Positions 46,455 through 54,530 of a stretch of DNA of 64,000 bases are shown here, piece by piece. The position numbers were made by a program, and so were the translations under genes. The notes beneath the pieces are model-generated. The model was given only the letters and a program-made list of their open reading frames with translations, was not told the origin of the DNA and ran no database searches. Location of the stretch: assembly GCF_009711125.1 (NCBI RefSeq), contig NZ_WMIB01000011.1, positions 1-64,000 on the forward strand. The letters are read 5' to 3'. Every line of letters begins with the position of its first letter. Positions within the stretch are counted from its first letter, which is position 1. Source of the stretch: Metabacillus mangrovi (GTDB lineage Bacteria; Bacillota; Bacilli; Bacillales; Bacillaceae).

Positions 46455-49400
46455 TTATTTCAAGAAGTAGTGTGTTTGTAATTCTTTTAATAGACTTTTC
46501 TTCAATGCTTCAATAGCACGCTCTAAGTCTTCTTCGGACTCAATTTTATCTAACTGACTAAAGAAAGAGGTATACAATTCTTGCTCTGTAATTTTCTTCG
46601 GTTGTCTCTTAACTGTATCTGGGTCATCTATTAAATCATTGAACATCTGGCGTGCTTTTGCTTTTGTTGCTTCAACAAGCTCACTAAGCTGTTGTTGATT
46701 GATTCGAGTGCTAGATATACGTTCACTCTTCTTAATTTTTTCATAAAGTAGAGTGGCTTGATTTTTTCGTGATTGAATATATTCTAAAATGCTTTCAGAT
46801 TGACGATATTGATCTATTAAGTTTTCAAGTTGCTGCAATGTTTTTTCTGCTTGAACCATTACCGCCTGTTTTTGTTTATTAGTTTCTTCCTGAATTAGAT
46901 TCTTCAGAACATCTGTCAACTTAGGTAATTGACTTATTTCCTTTGTAGGTTCTTCCTGTAGTAAAATGTGTTTCATTCGTTGAGCTGTTTCTTCTAATTC
47001 TTCATTATGGATGATTTCTAAGTCTTGCTTATGGTCTTTTAGAGCTTGAACCGCTTCGTCAAATTTAACGATAGGATTTCCTTCATAGAATCCTTGGAGT
47101 GTCTCTAAAATGTCATACCAATTTTCTATATCATCTTCATATTGAATAAACATACGACAGAATTGTTCGGGATCACGGATAGCTAGTAATTTTTGAGTAC
47201 CATTTACAATTGTTCGTATATCACTTTCACCTGGGTATGGATACTCACTTGTTGGTTCTTGTTGACGTCTTCTCCCTCGAATCTTTTCAATCGGTTGAAC
47301 AAATTCTTCGTCAATCTTCTCGCGTATAACTTCTTCATAAGCATCATACGTGTCATATGTTTGTGTATTCGAAAAGAAATCACGAACTAATGCAATAAGC
47401 TCTTGTTTAACGTGATAATCCATTTCAACGATTGGTAAAACAACAATACGATCACGTTCTGAAACCCTTTCTAGTCGATCATAGAATTGATTGGAGTTTG
47501 GGTTAAAGGCTTCACCCGCATAAGTAAAACGAACTTTTCCCGCATTCATTAATCCCATTAGAATACCAATTGTATCTTGTTCTTCCCATCCATATGGAAC
47601 AGCCTTATATTTTTGTATGACTTGTTTTAATGTTCGCTGGTCATGGGAACGTTCAAGTTCCTCTACAAAGTGCTTGACTTCATCAATTGCATTTTTGTTT
47701 AAGTCACTAAATAAGCTTTGTTGCCCTAAATTTTCTGCAACTTGCATCCACTCATTTTTACTATTTTTAAATGAAATAGGATCCTCAATATAGTGAAATT
47801 TTGTATATGTGTTGCGAATCAGCATATCCATAGCTTGGCTAACTTTACTTTCAAAAGCACCATTAAAATCACGACGTTGACCTTGGATATAAAATTCTGC
47901 TTTCTCACACGCTTTATTTAATAATTCTTCTGCCTTATCTGCATATTCATCAACTTCAGCAATTTTTGCATCAAATATTCTCTTCTGCTGCTGGCTAGTC
48001 GTGCTTGACTGTTTACGACGTACATAGCTATCCACTTGTTGAATATAGGCTAAAGCACTTTCTGCTTCAGCGACAAGGTCTTTGTCTAAAAGAATAATTA
48101 AATGACCAGAGTTAGCTTGTAACGCTGCTTCTGAATCTGTCATGCCTTCAGAGAACACTTGCATCGTTAATTCATGATTCATCTGACCTTTCATGTAGTT
48201 ATCAAATCGTTTATTGTAATCAAAGTGTTTAGTTTGTTCTTTATACTTATATTCATACTTGGTAAAGCGATACATCACATTAAAAAAAAGGTTACCTAAC
48301 CGTTCTTTAACAGAAGCAGTATTATATTCTTCTACACGTATTTCACGATTAATTTCTTGTTCTTCATCTGATAAGAATGAGTATGACCCATCTGCATGTT
48401 GTTCAATGAACATTGCCATTTGAAGTCGGTTCAAGGATTCTTTTATGCGATACTCTAAAGGCTGACGTTCATCATAAACTGTCTCAACCATAAGGGTTGC
48501 GATATTACTAGGTGTGGATTTTATATCATCAATCCCTTTGATTAGATAAAGCACTTGCAAAACCTTTACGTCATATTCTTCTAAACCTTCATTATTTCTC
48601 GCTCGATCCTGAGCTCTTGTTATTGTACTGGTGATTGCCGATTCTAAATAATCACGTATCGAAGGATAAAATTCCGCCATGGTTACCATATTATCGATAG
48701 GTTCCCCAGCATTTAATTGTGCTGCTTCCTGAAATGCTTTAAGTAATGAACGTTCACCACGTGAAGTGTGCTGTCCACCTTCTCCTAAATTACGGATTTT
48801 CGTGAAAATCTTTTGTAATAACTCTATTTGATAAGGAACAAAAGGATAAAAGGATACAAATTCATCTATTGAACGATACCCTGAACGTAATTGTGTATTT
48901 TGCTTATCAAACGCTAAACGGTTATGAATTAATTTTCCTTCTTGATCATGAATCGTTATTAATGTATCTGCACCAACGTCTTCTTTTTCTAACAAACGTT
49001 TTTTGATAACTTCATCTGTATTCGCACTGGATAAATTGATTTTTGTTTCAAATCGTCCTTGGATTTTTGAAAAGTCTTTCGTACTATCAAGATCTGAAAC
49101 AGTTGCTTCTAGTTTTTCTTGTGATGTTACAATTACCCATGCTTGACCTTGACATAAGTCACCGAGTTTTTCCGTTATCGTTTGCAAGTTAAGCATTAAA
49201 CTGGTATTACTACCGATATACTGTCCTACTTCATCTGCAAGAAATACAATTCGATAATCCCGGCCTTGTTTTTTACAATAATCTGCTACTAATTCAGCTA
49301 CTCGCTGTGCGTCAATAGAGAACCATTCTCTACTCATATCAAAGAACGTCTCTGCAGTATCTTGATCATAGCCGACTGATTCAAGTGCTTGTATAACTTT

Positions 49401-50015
49401 TCTCTTACGTAATAATATTTTTAATCGAAATTCTTCCCATGGCTTTCCGTGTTGGGCGTAAATGGCTTGCTTAAAAGATTCATAATTTCCGTCATCATCT
49501 AATTGACGTTCCATTTCAGCAACCCACAATGTATCTGAATAACCTAAATGATTATTAAACACTCGTAAGAAAACTTCAATTATACGTTCTTTCTGTGCAT
49601 CTTTAGATGAGGATGTTGATCTTGAATCAATATTAAATAATAAGGCATCTGTTCTTTTTGCAGATACTTCTTCCATCATTTTAAGCAACTCTGGATTCTT
49701 TGTTTTATCTTTGAAGTAATCTGCAGGTGTTCTACCTGAAATCGTTTGGTTATGTAACAAATAAGATAAGATTTTTAAAAAGTGAGACTTACCGGATCCA
49801 AAGAAACCTGATATCCAAACCCCGACTTTAGTTGATGGCTGTTTATAAATGGCAAGATAATTACGATAAAAACGTTCTAAATAATGTTCGCTTTCTTCTG
49901 TTAATACATACTCATCCAATTCATTTTCAATTGTTTTTTCATCCATTTGCTCAGCTTGAACAACATTATTAATTGGACGGAATATATCTTTTAAAAATAA
50001 ATCTTTAATTTTCAT
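46455..50015 (-). CDS. brxC: BREX P-loop ATPase BrxC
   Basis: The 1186-residue protein has the characteristic BrxC N-terminus KIKDLFLKDIFRPINNVV followed by Walker A SGFFGSGKSHF (about 69-79) and the later Walker B-like RIVFLADEVGQYIGS (about 262-276). Long helical regions fill the C-terminal half. BrxC is an essential ATPase in BREX phage exclusion, probably part of the DNA-sensing complex. It is 11 bases after brxB. Only one copy occurs here, whereas archaeal type 5 loci have two. Confidence 0.93.
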   Translation of the reverse strand: MKIKDLFLKDIFRPINNVVQAEQMDEKTIENELDEYVLTEESEHYLERFYRNYLAIYKQPSTKVGVWISGFFGSGKSHFLKILSYLLHNQTISGRTPADYFKDKTKNPELLKMMEEVSAKRTDALLFNIDSRSTSSSKDAQKERIIEVFLRVFNNHLGYSDTLWVAEMERQLDDDGNYESFKQAIYAQHGKPWEEFRLKILLRKRKVIQALESVGYDQDTAETFFDMSREWFSIDAQRVAELVADYCKKQGRDYRIVFLADEVGQYIGSNTSLMLNLQTITEKLGDLCQGQAWVIVTSQEKLEATVSDLDSTKDFSKIQGRFETKINLSSANTDEVIKKRLLEKEDVGADTLITIHDQEGKLIHNRLAFDKQNTQLRSGYRSIDEFVSFYPFVPYQIELLQKIFTKIRNLGEGGQHTSRGERSLLKAFQEAAQLNAGEPIDNMVTMAEFYPSIRDYLESAITSTITRAQDRARNNEGLEEYDVKVLQVLYLIKGIDDIKSTPSNIATLMVETVYDERQPLEYRIKESLNRLQMAMFIEQHADGSYSFLSDEEQEINREIRVEEYNTASVKERLGNLFFNVMYRFTKYEYKYKEQTKHFDYNKRFDNYMKGQMNHELTMQVFSEGMTDSEAALQANSGHLIILLDKDLVAEAESALAYIQQVDSYVRRKQSSTTSQQQKRIFDAKIAEVDEYADKAEELLNKACEKAEFYIQGQRRDFNGAFESKVSQAMDMLIRNTYTKFHYIEDPISFKNSKNEWMQVAENLGQQSLFSDLNKNAIDEVKHFVEELERSHDQRTLKQVIQKYKAVPYGWEEQDTIGILMGLMNAGKVRFTYAGEAFNPNSNQFYDRLERVSERDRIVVLPIVEMDYHVKQELIALVRDFFSNTQTYDTYDAYEEVIREKIDEEFVQPIEKIRGRRRQQEPTSEYPYPGESDIRTIVNGTQKLLAIRDPEQFCRMFIQYEDDIENWYDILETLQGFYEGNPIVKFDEAVQALKDHKQDLEIIHNEELEETAQRMKHILLQEEPTKEISQLPKLTDVLKNLIQEETNKQKQAVMVQAEKTLQQLENLIDQYRQSESILEYIQSRKNQATLLYEKIKKSERISSTRINQQQLSELVEATKAKARQMFNDLIDDPDTVKRQPKKITEQELYTSFFSQLDKIESEEDLERAIEALKKSLLKELQTHYFLK

Positions 50016-50026
50016 GTCCCTACCCC

Positions 50027-50575
50027 CTAGGAAATACGTGATAATTGATAGTCATCTTCATAGTCAAGAATGCCAAATAGTTTTAATCGCAATCCTGTAA
50101 ATTCACCCGGATAGAATAATACGACTGGTTTTTTATAACCTTTACTAGAGACGGCTTTTAGTAATTGACTCGACCGCAAAAATGGATGCGCTGAACCAAC
50201 CCCAGTAATAAAAATAAGCTCCGCATTTTCTGTTATGTCTTTAAATTGTTGGATCATTGTATTGCTTTCATTTAATATCGGTTCGAATACATCAATCAAG
50301 CCTTGTAATCCTTCCTCTTCTTCCATTTCAAATAGTTCATCCAACTCATCTTCATCAAACAATGAAAGGAGAAATTCAAATAAATTTACTTCTTTGATTT
50401 CCATTTTTGTTCTTTTCAACATGTTCTTTATGTACACACGAACTTGTAATTCATCTTCAGGAGGATAGTCTAAGACAAAATGAGGAATGTCACTTCCAAT
50501 GCCTCTTGGGTTTGTAAAGCTATCTTGTTGAATCCGCTTTTCCATTTGTTCTAATCGTTCATACGTCGATTTCAT
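50027..50575 (-). CDS. brxB: BREX protein BrxB (DUF1788)
   Basis: The 182-residue protein has the DUF1788 features: MKSTYERLEQMEKRIQQDSF at the start and FITGVGSAHPFLRSSQLL with VVLFYPGEFTGL near the C-terminus. BrxB is a conserved small BREX subunit whose biochemical action is unknown. It overlaps brxA by 4 bases (ATGA), which indicates coupled translation. Confidence 0.9.
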   Translation of the reverse strand: MKSTYERLEQMEKRIQQDSFTNPRGIGSDIPHFVLDYPPEDELQVRVYIKNMLKRTKMEIKEVNLFEFLLSLFDEDELDELFEMEEEEGLQGLIDVFEPILNESNTMIQQFKDITENAELIFITGVGSAHPFLRSSQLLKAVSSKGYKKPVVLFYPGEFTGLRLKLFGILDYEDDYQLSRIS

Positions 50576-51174
50576 TCTTCATTCACCTTTTCTAGAATTG
50601 TAAAAGAATATAATAGAGGAGCATTCCTCTCTGCATATGTTTTTAATGACTGACTCATATATATCGGTTTAACTTGATACTTTGTTGGTTCAACCTTATC
50701 AATCATCTTTGAATCCCTGAAAAACAATACCAATGAACTGACAAGCCGCTTGATGGTTTCGGGTCTCCAACTACTGACTTTTTCACTTACATTAGCTTTC
50801 CCTTCAAAGAAATAGTGAAAGTCATTACTGTATAAAGGCTCCTGCTGTTCATACTTAAATACAATAACTTCTATGTAAAACTCTAATGGTATTCGATATA
50901 CTTTTAAAAATGAGTATAATGTCAATGCCTTCCGATCATAGTCGCTTGCGTTTAAAAAGTGTTTCTTCATTTCATCGTCAAGGACAGCTGCTCGATTGTA
51001 GACCATATTAAAGCGATTTTTAATACTTACTGGGCTCCTTAACTGAAATGAATTTTGCTCCATTACTTCATCTAATATTTCTTTCTTCACTTTTCCTTCT
51101 GACATGAGCTTTAAAACAACTTCAATCTCATTTTCAGACCACTTTTCCTTCGTAAAACCTGCGGAATATTCCAT
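50572..51174 (-). CDS. brxA: BREX protein BrxA (DUF1819)
   Basis: The 200-residue protein matches the DUF1819 layout: MEYSAGFTKEKWSENEIEVV at the start, a helical core with NRAAVLDDEMKKHFL and a C-terminal winged region with KRLVSSLVLFFRDSKMI. BrxA is a small DNA-binding-like protein at the head of BREX operons. ATG at 51174 follows AAGGTGAAGG. It is 23 bases after the small BREX-associated gene. Confidence 0.9.
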   Translation of the reverse strand: MEYSAGFTKEKWSENEIEVVLKLMSEGKVKKEILDEVMEQNSFQLRSPVSIKNRFNMVYNRAAVLDDEMKKHFLNASDYDRKALTLYSFLKVYRIPLEFYIEVIVFKYEQQEPLYSNDFHYFFEGKANVSEKVSSWRPETIKRLVSSLVLFFRDSKMIDKVEPTKYQVKPIYMSQSLKTYAERNAPLLYSFTILEKVNEE

Positions 51175-51197
51175 ATATATTCCTTCACCTTACCTTC

Positions 51198-51443
51198 TTA
51201 AATGACGTTAGTTTGATTAAGTACTTGATCAATGACTTCAAGTCTTCTCTTTCCACATTGTTGACGAATAATGGTTGTATACTTACCATTTTTAAAAAAT
51301 TTGCGCGTATTAGTTATATACAACTTTTGAATCAATTCAATCATTTTCGTTTCGTCTATCTCGTCATTCCAATATTTATCTATAACAAAATTAATCGATC
51401 CTGCTAAATCTCTCTGTGTTTTCTGAAATAGTTTAACTTCCAC
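51198..51443 (-). CDS. Small BREX-associated protein (TIGR04540-like)
   Basis: The 81-residue protein starts at GTG 51443, five bases after GAGGTGG. It reads MEVKLFQKTQRDLAGSINFV in front and ends in QQCGKRRLEVIDQVLNQ. I recall this pattern, including the conserved QQCGKRRL, from a small protein family (TIGR04540) that precedes BREX genes in Firmicutes; that family call is from memory. An extended in-frame reading to 51794 has no ribosome site and is not preferred. It is the first gene of the BREX transcription unit and may regulate it. Confidence 0.7.
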   Translation of the reverse strand: MEVKLFQKTQRDLAGSINFVIDKYWNDEIDETKMIELIQKLYITNTRKFFKNGKYTTIIRQQCGKRRLEVIDQVLNQTNVI

Positions 51444-51620
51444 GGAAGCCACCTCAATACTCTTACTTTTTTTATACTTTATCTTTATTTTATCTCTAGT
51501 ACTTTCGTAACTCAATAGGGATGGAAAAATATACAAATTTTTTTGGCACCTCCACGTTTTATAAATGTAAGGGGGGTACCCTCCCGTTTCATGCCCCACC
51601 CCTTTTATAAGACCGTTGTT

Positions 51621-51634
51621 TATCCATTTGGATA
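51621..51634. promoter_or_regulatory. Inverted repeat in the divergent BREX/RadC intergenic region
   Basis: TATCCATTTGGATA is a perfect palindrome with 6-base arms and a two-base centre. It lies between two divergent transcription units and is a candidate operator. A second near-palindrome, GGGGGGTACCCTCCC, is at 51571-51585. I could not assign confident -35/-10 boxes in this 262-base gap. Confidence 0.4.
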
Positions 51635-51705
51635 GATAGCGTTTTTTTGTTTTACAGAGACGACTTGCATGATGAGAGGAGCGCATATCAAAGGAGGTTA
51701 ATGAG

Positions 51706-51912
51706 ATGAACCAGTCATTAGTAGAAATTCTAGTCAAGGCAAAAGAACTAAACAAATGGGTTCCAGCCAGGTTACTAGTAAAGTACGACATCAAAAATGT
51801 AAATCTATTAGAACTTGAGGAATCTTACCTCATTCTTACCAAGAGAAGTAAATCGGATGGCTTACTACTAAAGTTAACTCTAAAAGGCTATCACTACTTT
51901 AATCAACAGTAA
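51706..51912 (+). CDS. Small island protein, 68 residues
   Basis: MNQSLVEILVKAKELNKWVP is followed by ARLLVKYDIKNVNLLELEES, a pattern that suggests a winged or helical DNA-binding-like fold, but no family is recognised. The ribosome site AAAGGAGG is excellent. It is the first gene of the operon divergent from BREX and could be a regulator of one or both. Confidence 0.6.
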   Translation: MNQSLVEILVKAKELNKWVPARLLVKYDIKNVNLLELEESYLILTKRSKSDGLLLKLTLKGYHYFNQQ

Positions 51913-51948
51913 TTGGAAACGAAACCATCAAAACTTTATAGGAGGAAA

Positions 51949-52335
51949 ATGATTATTGAGAAAAATATGACACGTGTAAAGCAATACCATCGTGAATCAT
52001 CTAATGAGCGATGTATATCACTTATTGAGGTAAAGGAAATACACCAGAATCTATTAAACCAACATGCAAACATTTCGGATGAAATAGCAGATGTAGTAGA
52101 ACAAAACGATTATGTAAAACTTGCTCATCTACTTGTTACGAGATCCAAAGTTGAAACAGCAATAAATGAGATTGAGTCAGCTTATGAGTCAGAGTTTAAA
52201 GAGCAAGTGGAAACGAAACATCATATTAGTAATGTACTGAAGGACGCTGCTTCAAAGATGGAAGCTAAAGGCGAAGACATGTTGATAAAGGTAGCTAGCA
52301 ATCTAGAAAAGTTAAATGACTCAACACGACTATGA
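51949..52335 (+). CDS. Helical island protein, 128 residues
   Basis: The protein is helical and charged (EIADVVEQNDYVKLAHLLVT; SKVETAINEIESAYESEFKE). No family is recognised. I place the start at ATG 51949 after AGGAGG; an upstream TTG at 51913 is in frame without a ribosome site. It overlaps the next micro-frame by 4 bases (ATGA). Confidence 0.55.
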   Translation: MIIEKNMTRVKQYHRESSNERCISLIEVKEIHQNLLNQHANISDEIADVVEQNDYVKLAHLLVTRSKVETAINEIESAYESEFKEQVETKHHISNVLKDAASKMEAKGEDMLIKVASNLEKLNDSTRL

Positions 52336-52418
52336 TGTCAATTGCAACAGCCCTTTCTAATAAAACTATTAGCAAAGGAAACCAACTTGGTCATGATGCG
52401 AGTAAATTACTTATTTGA
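52332..52418 (+). CDS. Possible coupled microprotein, perhaps truncated by a stop
   Basis: The ATG overlaps the stop of the previous gene as ATGA. The frame encodes MMSIATALSNKTISKGNQLG and eight more residues, then TGA. After that stop the same frame continues KTSEGLSRLADIIQKRY, which looks like the same protein, so a nonsense change may have shortened a 46-residue product. Evidence rests on the coupled start only. Confidence 0.3.
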   Translation: MMSIATALSNKTISKGNQLGHDASKLLI

Positions 52419-52500
52419 AAAACATCTGAAGGCTTATCAAGACTGGCAGATATCATTCAAAAAAGATACTAATCTATTGAAAGGAGGTGAAAACATTCAT

Positions 52501-53262
52501 ATGAAGCCAAAGAATCATTCATCCATTAATAATGTAGTTCCATTTTCTAGTAGTGAATACTCTAGCACATCTTCGTTACCAAATGTGGTTGTATCATCAT
52601 CAGAGTCCAAACGTCGAATTGAGGAGCTAGAAATATTCGTTGAAGAGGTAATGGTTAAAGGCATCGACTATGGTTTAATAGATGGCTTCTCAAGACCAAC
52701 ACTGTTAAAGCCTGGTGCTGAAAAGCTTTGTGATGTTTTTGGATTTTCAAAGTCCGTTGACGTGGTCAACCGCATCGAACAATGGGATACTGGTATATTT
52801 GCTTATGAAGTGAAGATGACACTTACAAGAAAGGATAATGGAGTAATTGAGGCTGAAGGAATTGGATCATGCGATAGTAAAGAAGCTACCTTCAATAATC
52901 AACAGAATCCATTTACCATCGTCAACACCGTTTTGAAGATGGCAAAGAAACGAGCATTGATTGATGCTGTTTTATCAGCAACACGTGCAAGTGGATTATT
53001 TACACAAGACATAGAGGATTTTCCGAAACAACTACCGATTAAAGGGGCTGATGCAGTAGCAACCAAGCACCAGCTACAGACCATTTTCCGCATCGTTGCT
53101 GAACTCAATATGCGTCCCGAAGTTGCAAAAGAGATGATGCAGATGATGTACCAAGTCGAACACAGTACAAAGCTAACGAAAAAGCAGGCATCTAATTTCA
53201 TTCAAGACTTACTTCAGTTAAAGGATGTCTCTAAGGAGATGAAAGAATTGGCAATATACTAA
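52501..53262 (+). CDS. Putative single-strand annealing-like protein
   Basis: The 253-residue protein has a Ser-rich N-terminus, then a core of about 130 residues with VEEVMVKGIDYGLIDGFSRP, LLKPGAEKLCDVFGFSKS, ARKDNG-like beta strands (MTLTRKDNGVIEAEGIGSCD) and VNTVLKMAKKRALIDAVLSA then ATRASGLFTQDIED. This core occurs in phage and mobile-element proteins near recombination genes and resembles Rad52/Erf-type annealing proteins in layout; that link is inference. A C-terminal helical domain follows (about 190-250). The ATG at 52501 is 13 bases from AAAGGAGG, which is long; an upstream in-frame TTG is less likely. It precedes radC. Confidence 0.6.
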   Translation: MKPKNHSSINNVVPFSSSEYSSTSSLPNVVVSSSESKRRIEELEIFVEEVMVKGIDYGLIDGFSRPTLLKPGAEKLCDVFGFSKSVDVVNRIEQWDTGIFAYEVKMTLTRKDNGVIEAEGIGSCDSKEATFNNQQNPFTIVNTVLKMAKKRALIDAVLSATRASGLFTQDIEDFPKQLPIKGADAVATKHQLQTIFRIVAELNMRPEVAKEMMQMMYQVEHSTKLTKKQASNFIQDLLQLKDVSKEMKELAIY

Positions 53263-53266
53263 ATGA

Positions 53267-53304
53267 AGCTCATGGGTTGCATCTGCAGTCAATGGGCTTT
53301 TTTT
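53267..53304 (+). terminator. Hairpin with T-tract before radC
   Basis: AGCTCAT pairs with ATGGGCT (one G-T pair) and is followed by seven T. It may separate radC from the upstream genes or only reduce read-through. Confidence 0.6.
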
Positions 53305-53456
53305 GCACAAAAATAGATGAGATCATCTGCCAATGAACTCATCTACAACTGAAATTCTTAACAACAGTATATCGCATCAGATTCATTCACTCAATCGGAG
53401 GGACGATCATCGTCTCTCCTTTTTTAATTCTATCAAACAAATTGGAGGAATATATC

Positions 53457-54065
53457 ATGAACAATATATTTGATAAAGTGACTTTTAAACTATTACTGGC
53501 TTCAACTATTCGTGAGAAGGAAGATGGCTATGTCGTAAATGAAATCTTCACCCGTTATCCTTCTGTCCAAGAACTACTTGATGTTACAGAGGAAGAATTA
53601 CTACAAATCAATGGGATTGGTAAAGTAAAAGCGAAACAAATCTTATCTGCGTTAAAGCTGGCTCGTATGAATCCATGTCCTGTTGAAAGCCGCTTTACCA
53701 TTCGCTCACCTGAAGATGCTTATAATTACCTTAACGAAATGAAGTACCTTAGCCAAGAGCATTTTGTGGTTCTAGGATTAAATACAAAAAATGAGATCAT
53801 CTTCAAAGAGACTGTCTTTATTGGATCATTGAATGCATCCATCGTACATCCGCGCGAAACGTTCAAACACTTAATCCGTCGTAGCTGCGCAAGTGCTATC
53901 GTTGCACATAACCATCCATCCGGCCAGCCTGATCCTAGTCGTGAAGATATTGAAGTGACTAAAAGGTTAAGTGAGGCAGGGAAGATTCTTGGAATTGATG
54001 TCTTAGATCATATCATCGTAGGTGCCCTGTCATATGTATTTTTAAAGGAAAAAGGATATTTATAA
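53457..54065 (+). CDS. radC: RadC-like JAB/MPN-domain protein
   Basis: The 202-residue protein has an N-terminal helix-hairpin-helix region (LLDVTEEELLQINGIGKVKA, about 35-54) and a C-terminal JAB domain with the metal motif AHNHPSGQPDPSREDIEVT (about 148-166, HxHPSG...PSxxD). Chromosomal RadC of Bacilli is encoded beside mreB, so this is an accessory copy of the kind carried by islands, phages and SCC-like elements. The ATG at 53457 follows GGAGG with good spacing. Biochemical role of RadC is not established. Confidence 0.88.
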   Translation: MNNIFDKVTFKLLLASTIREKEDGYVVNEIFTRYPSVQELLDVTEEELLQINGIGKVKAKQILSALKLARMNPCPVESRFTIRSPEDAYNYLNEMKYLSQEHFVVLGLNTKNEIIFKETVFIGSLNASIVHPRETFKHLIRRSCASAIVAHNHPSGQPDPSREDIEVTKRLSEAGKILGIDVLDHIIVGALSYVFLKEKGYL

Positions 54066-54077
54066 GATACATTAGAT

Positions 54078-54108
54078 AGAGACAGTGATTGTTGCTGTCT
54101 CTTATCTT
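54078..54108 (+). terminator. Terminator after radC
   Basis: AGAGACAG pairs with CTGTCTCT and is followed by TATCTTGTT. It lies 13 bases past the radC stop. Confidence 0.75.
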
Positions 54109-54295
54109 GTTACCTAATGGGCTCACTTTAAAGATAATTGCGTTTTTCTCTGTTATCTCCATCATTAAATCTTTCCTAAACGTTGATAAAACAGGTTTCC
54201 TTGTAATAACCTTGTTAATAAAAATAAATCTAGTTGCCCAAAATACTGTTTTACTATGTATTAATCCCTTACACATCGAAATTGTAACATTGAAA

Positions 54296-54322
54296 TAAAA
54301 AAACCCGCAAAATAATTGCAGG
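54296..54322 (-). terminator. Terminator of the gene interrupted by the IS element
   Basis: On the minus strand CCTGCAA pairs with TTGCGGG, followed by TTTTTTTATTTC. It lies just downstream of the detached C-terminal fragment, as expected for the original gene end. Confidence 0.7.
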
Positions 54323-54335
54323 CCAGCCAATAGAG

Positions 54336-54420
54336 TTATACTTTTTTTCTAATTTTATCTAGTATTTTTCTACCAAACTCATCTTCATCCATAACAATAA
54401 TTAACGTTTTCATAAATTCT
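54336..54420 (-). pseudogene. Detached 3' end of the IS-interrupted gene
   Basis: Next to the left IS end, the minus strand reads EFMKTLIIVMDEDEFGRKIL then DKIRKKV and stop. If the IS and one copy of the 2-base CT/AG overlap are removed, this runs in frame from GAKKG of the fragment at 56873-57504. The two parts were therefore one gene. Confidence 0.6.
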
Positions 54421-54530
54421 TGTAAACGCTAGAATAAAGTTAACAGTTTTTGCTTAGTTAGACTTTTGCTTTATTACCCTAATAATCTAGTAAAATAGTT
54501 GGAGACGTTATTTTACTGGAGGATAGGATT

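Noticed and set aside
48831-48843. TTTGATAAGGAAC inside brxC as a third attachment-like site.
   Set aside because: It is part of the conserved brxC coding sequence and lacks the Tyr-His-Lys-stop pattern.
51444-51794. Minus-strand frame extends the 81-residue BREX-associated protein to 198 residues.
   Set aside because: The extension has no ribosome site, crosses the intergenic palindromes and overlaps the divergent gene; the GTG at 51443 has a well-placed GAGGTGG.
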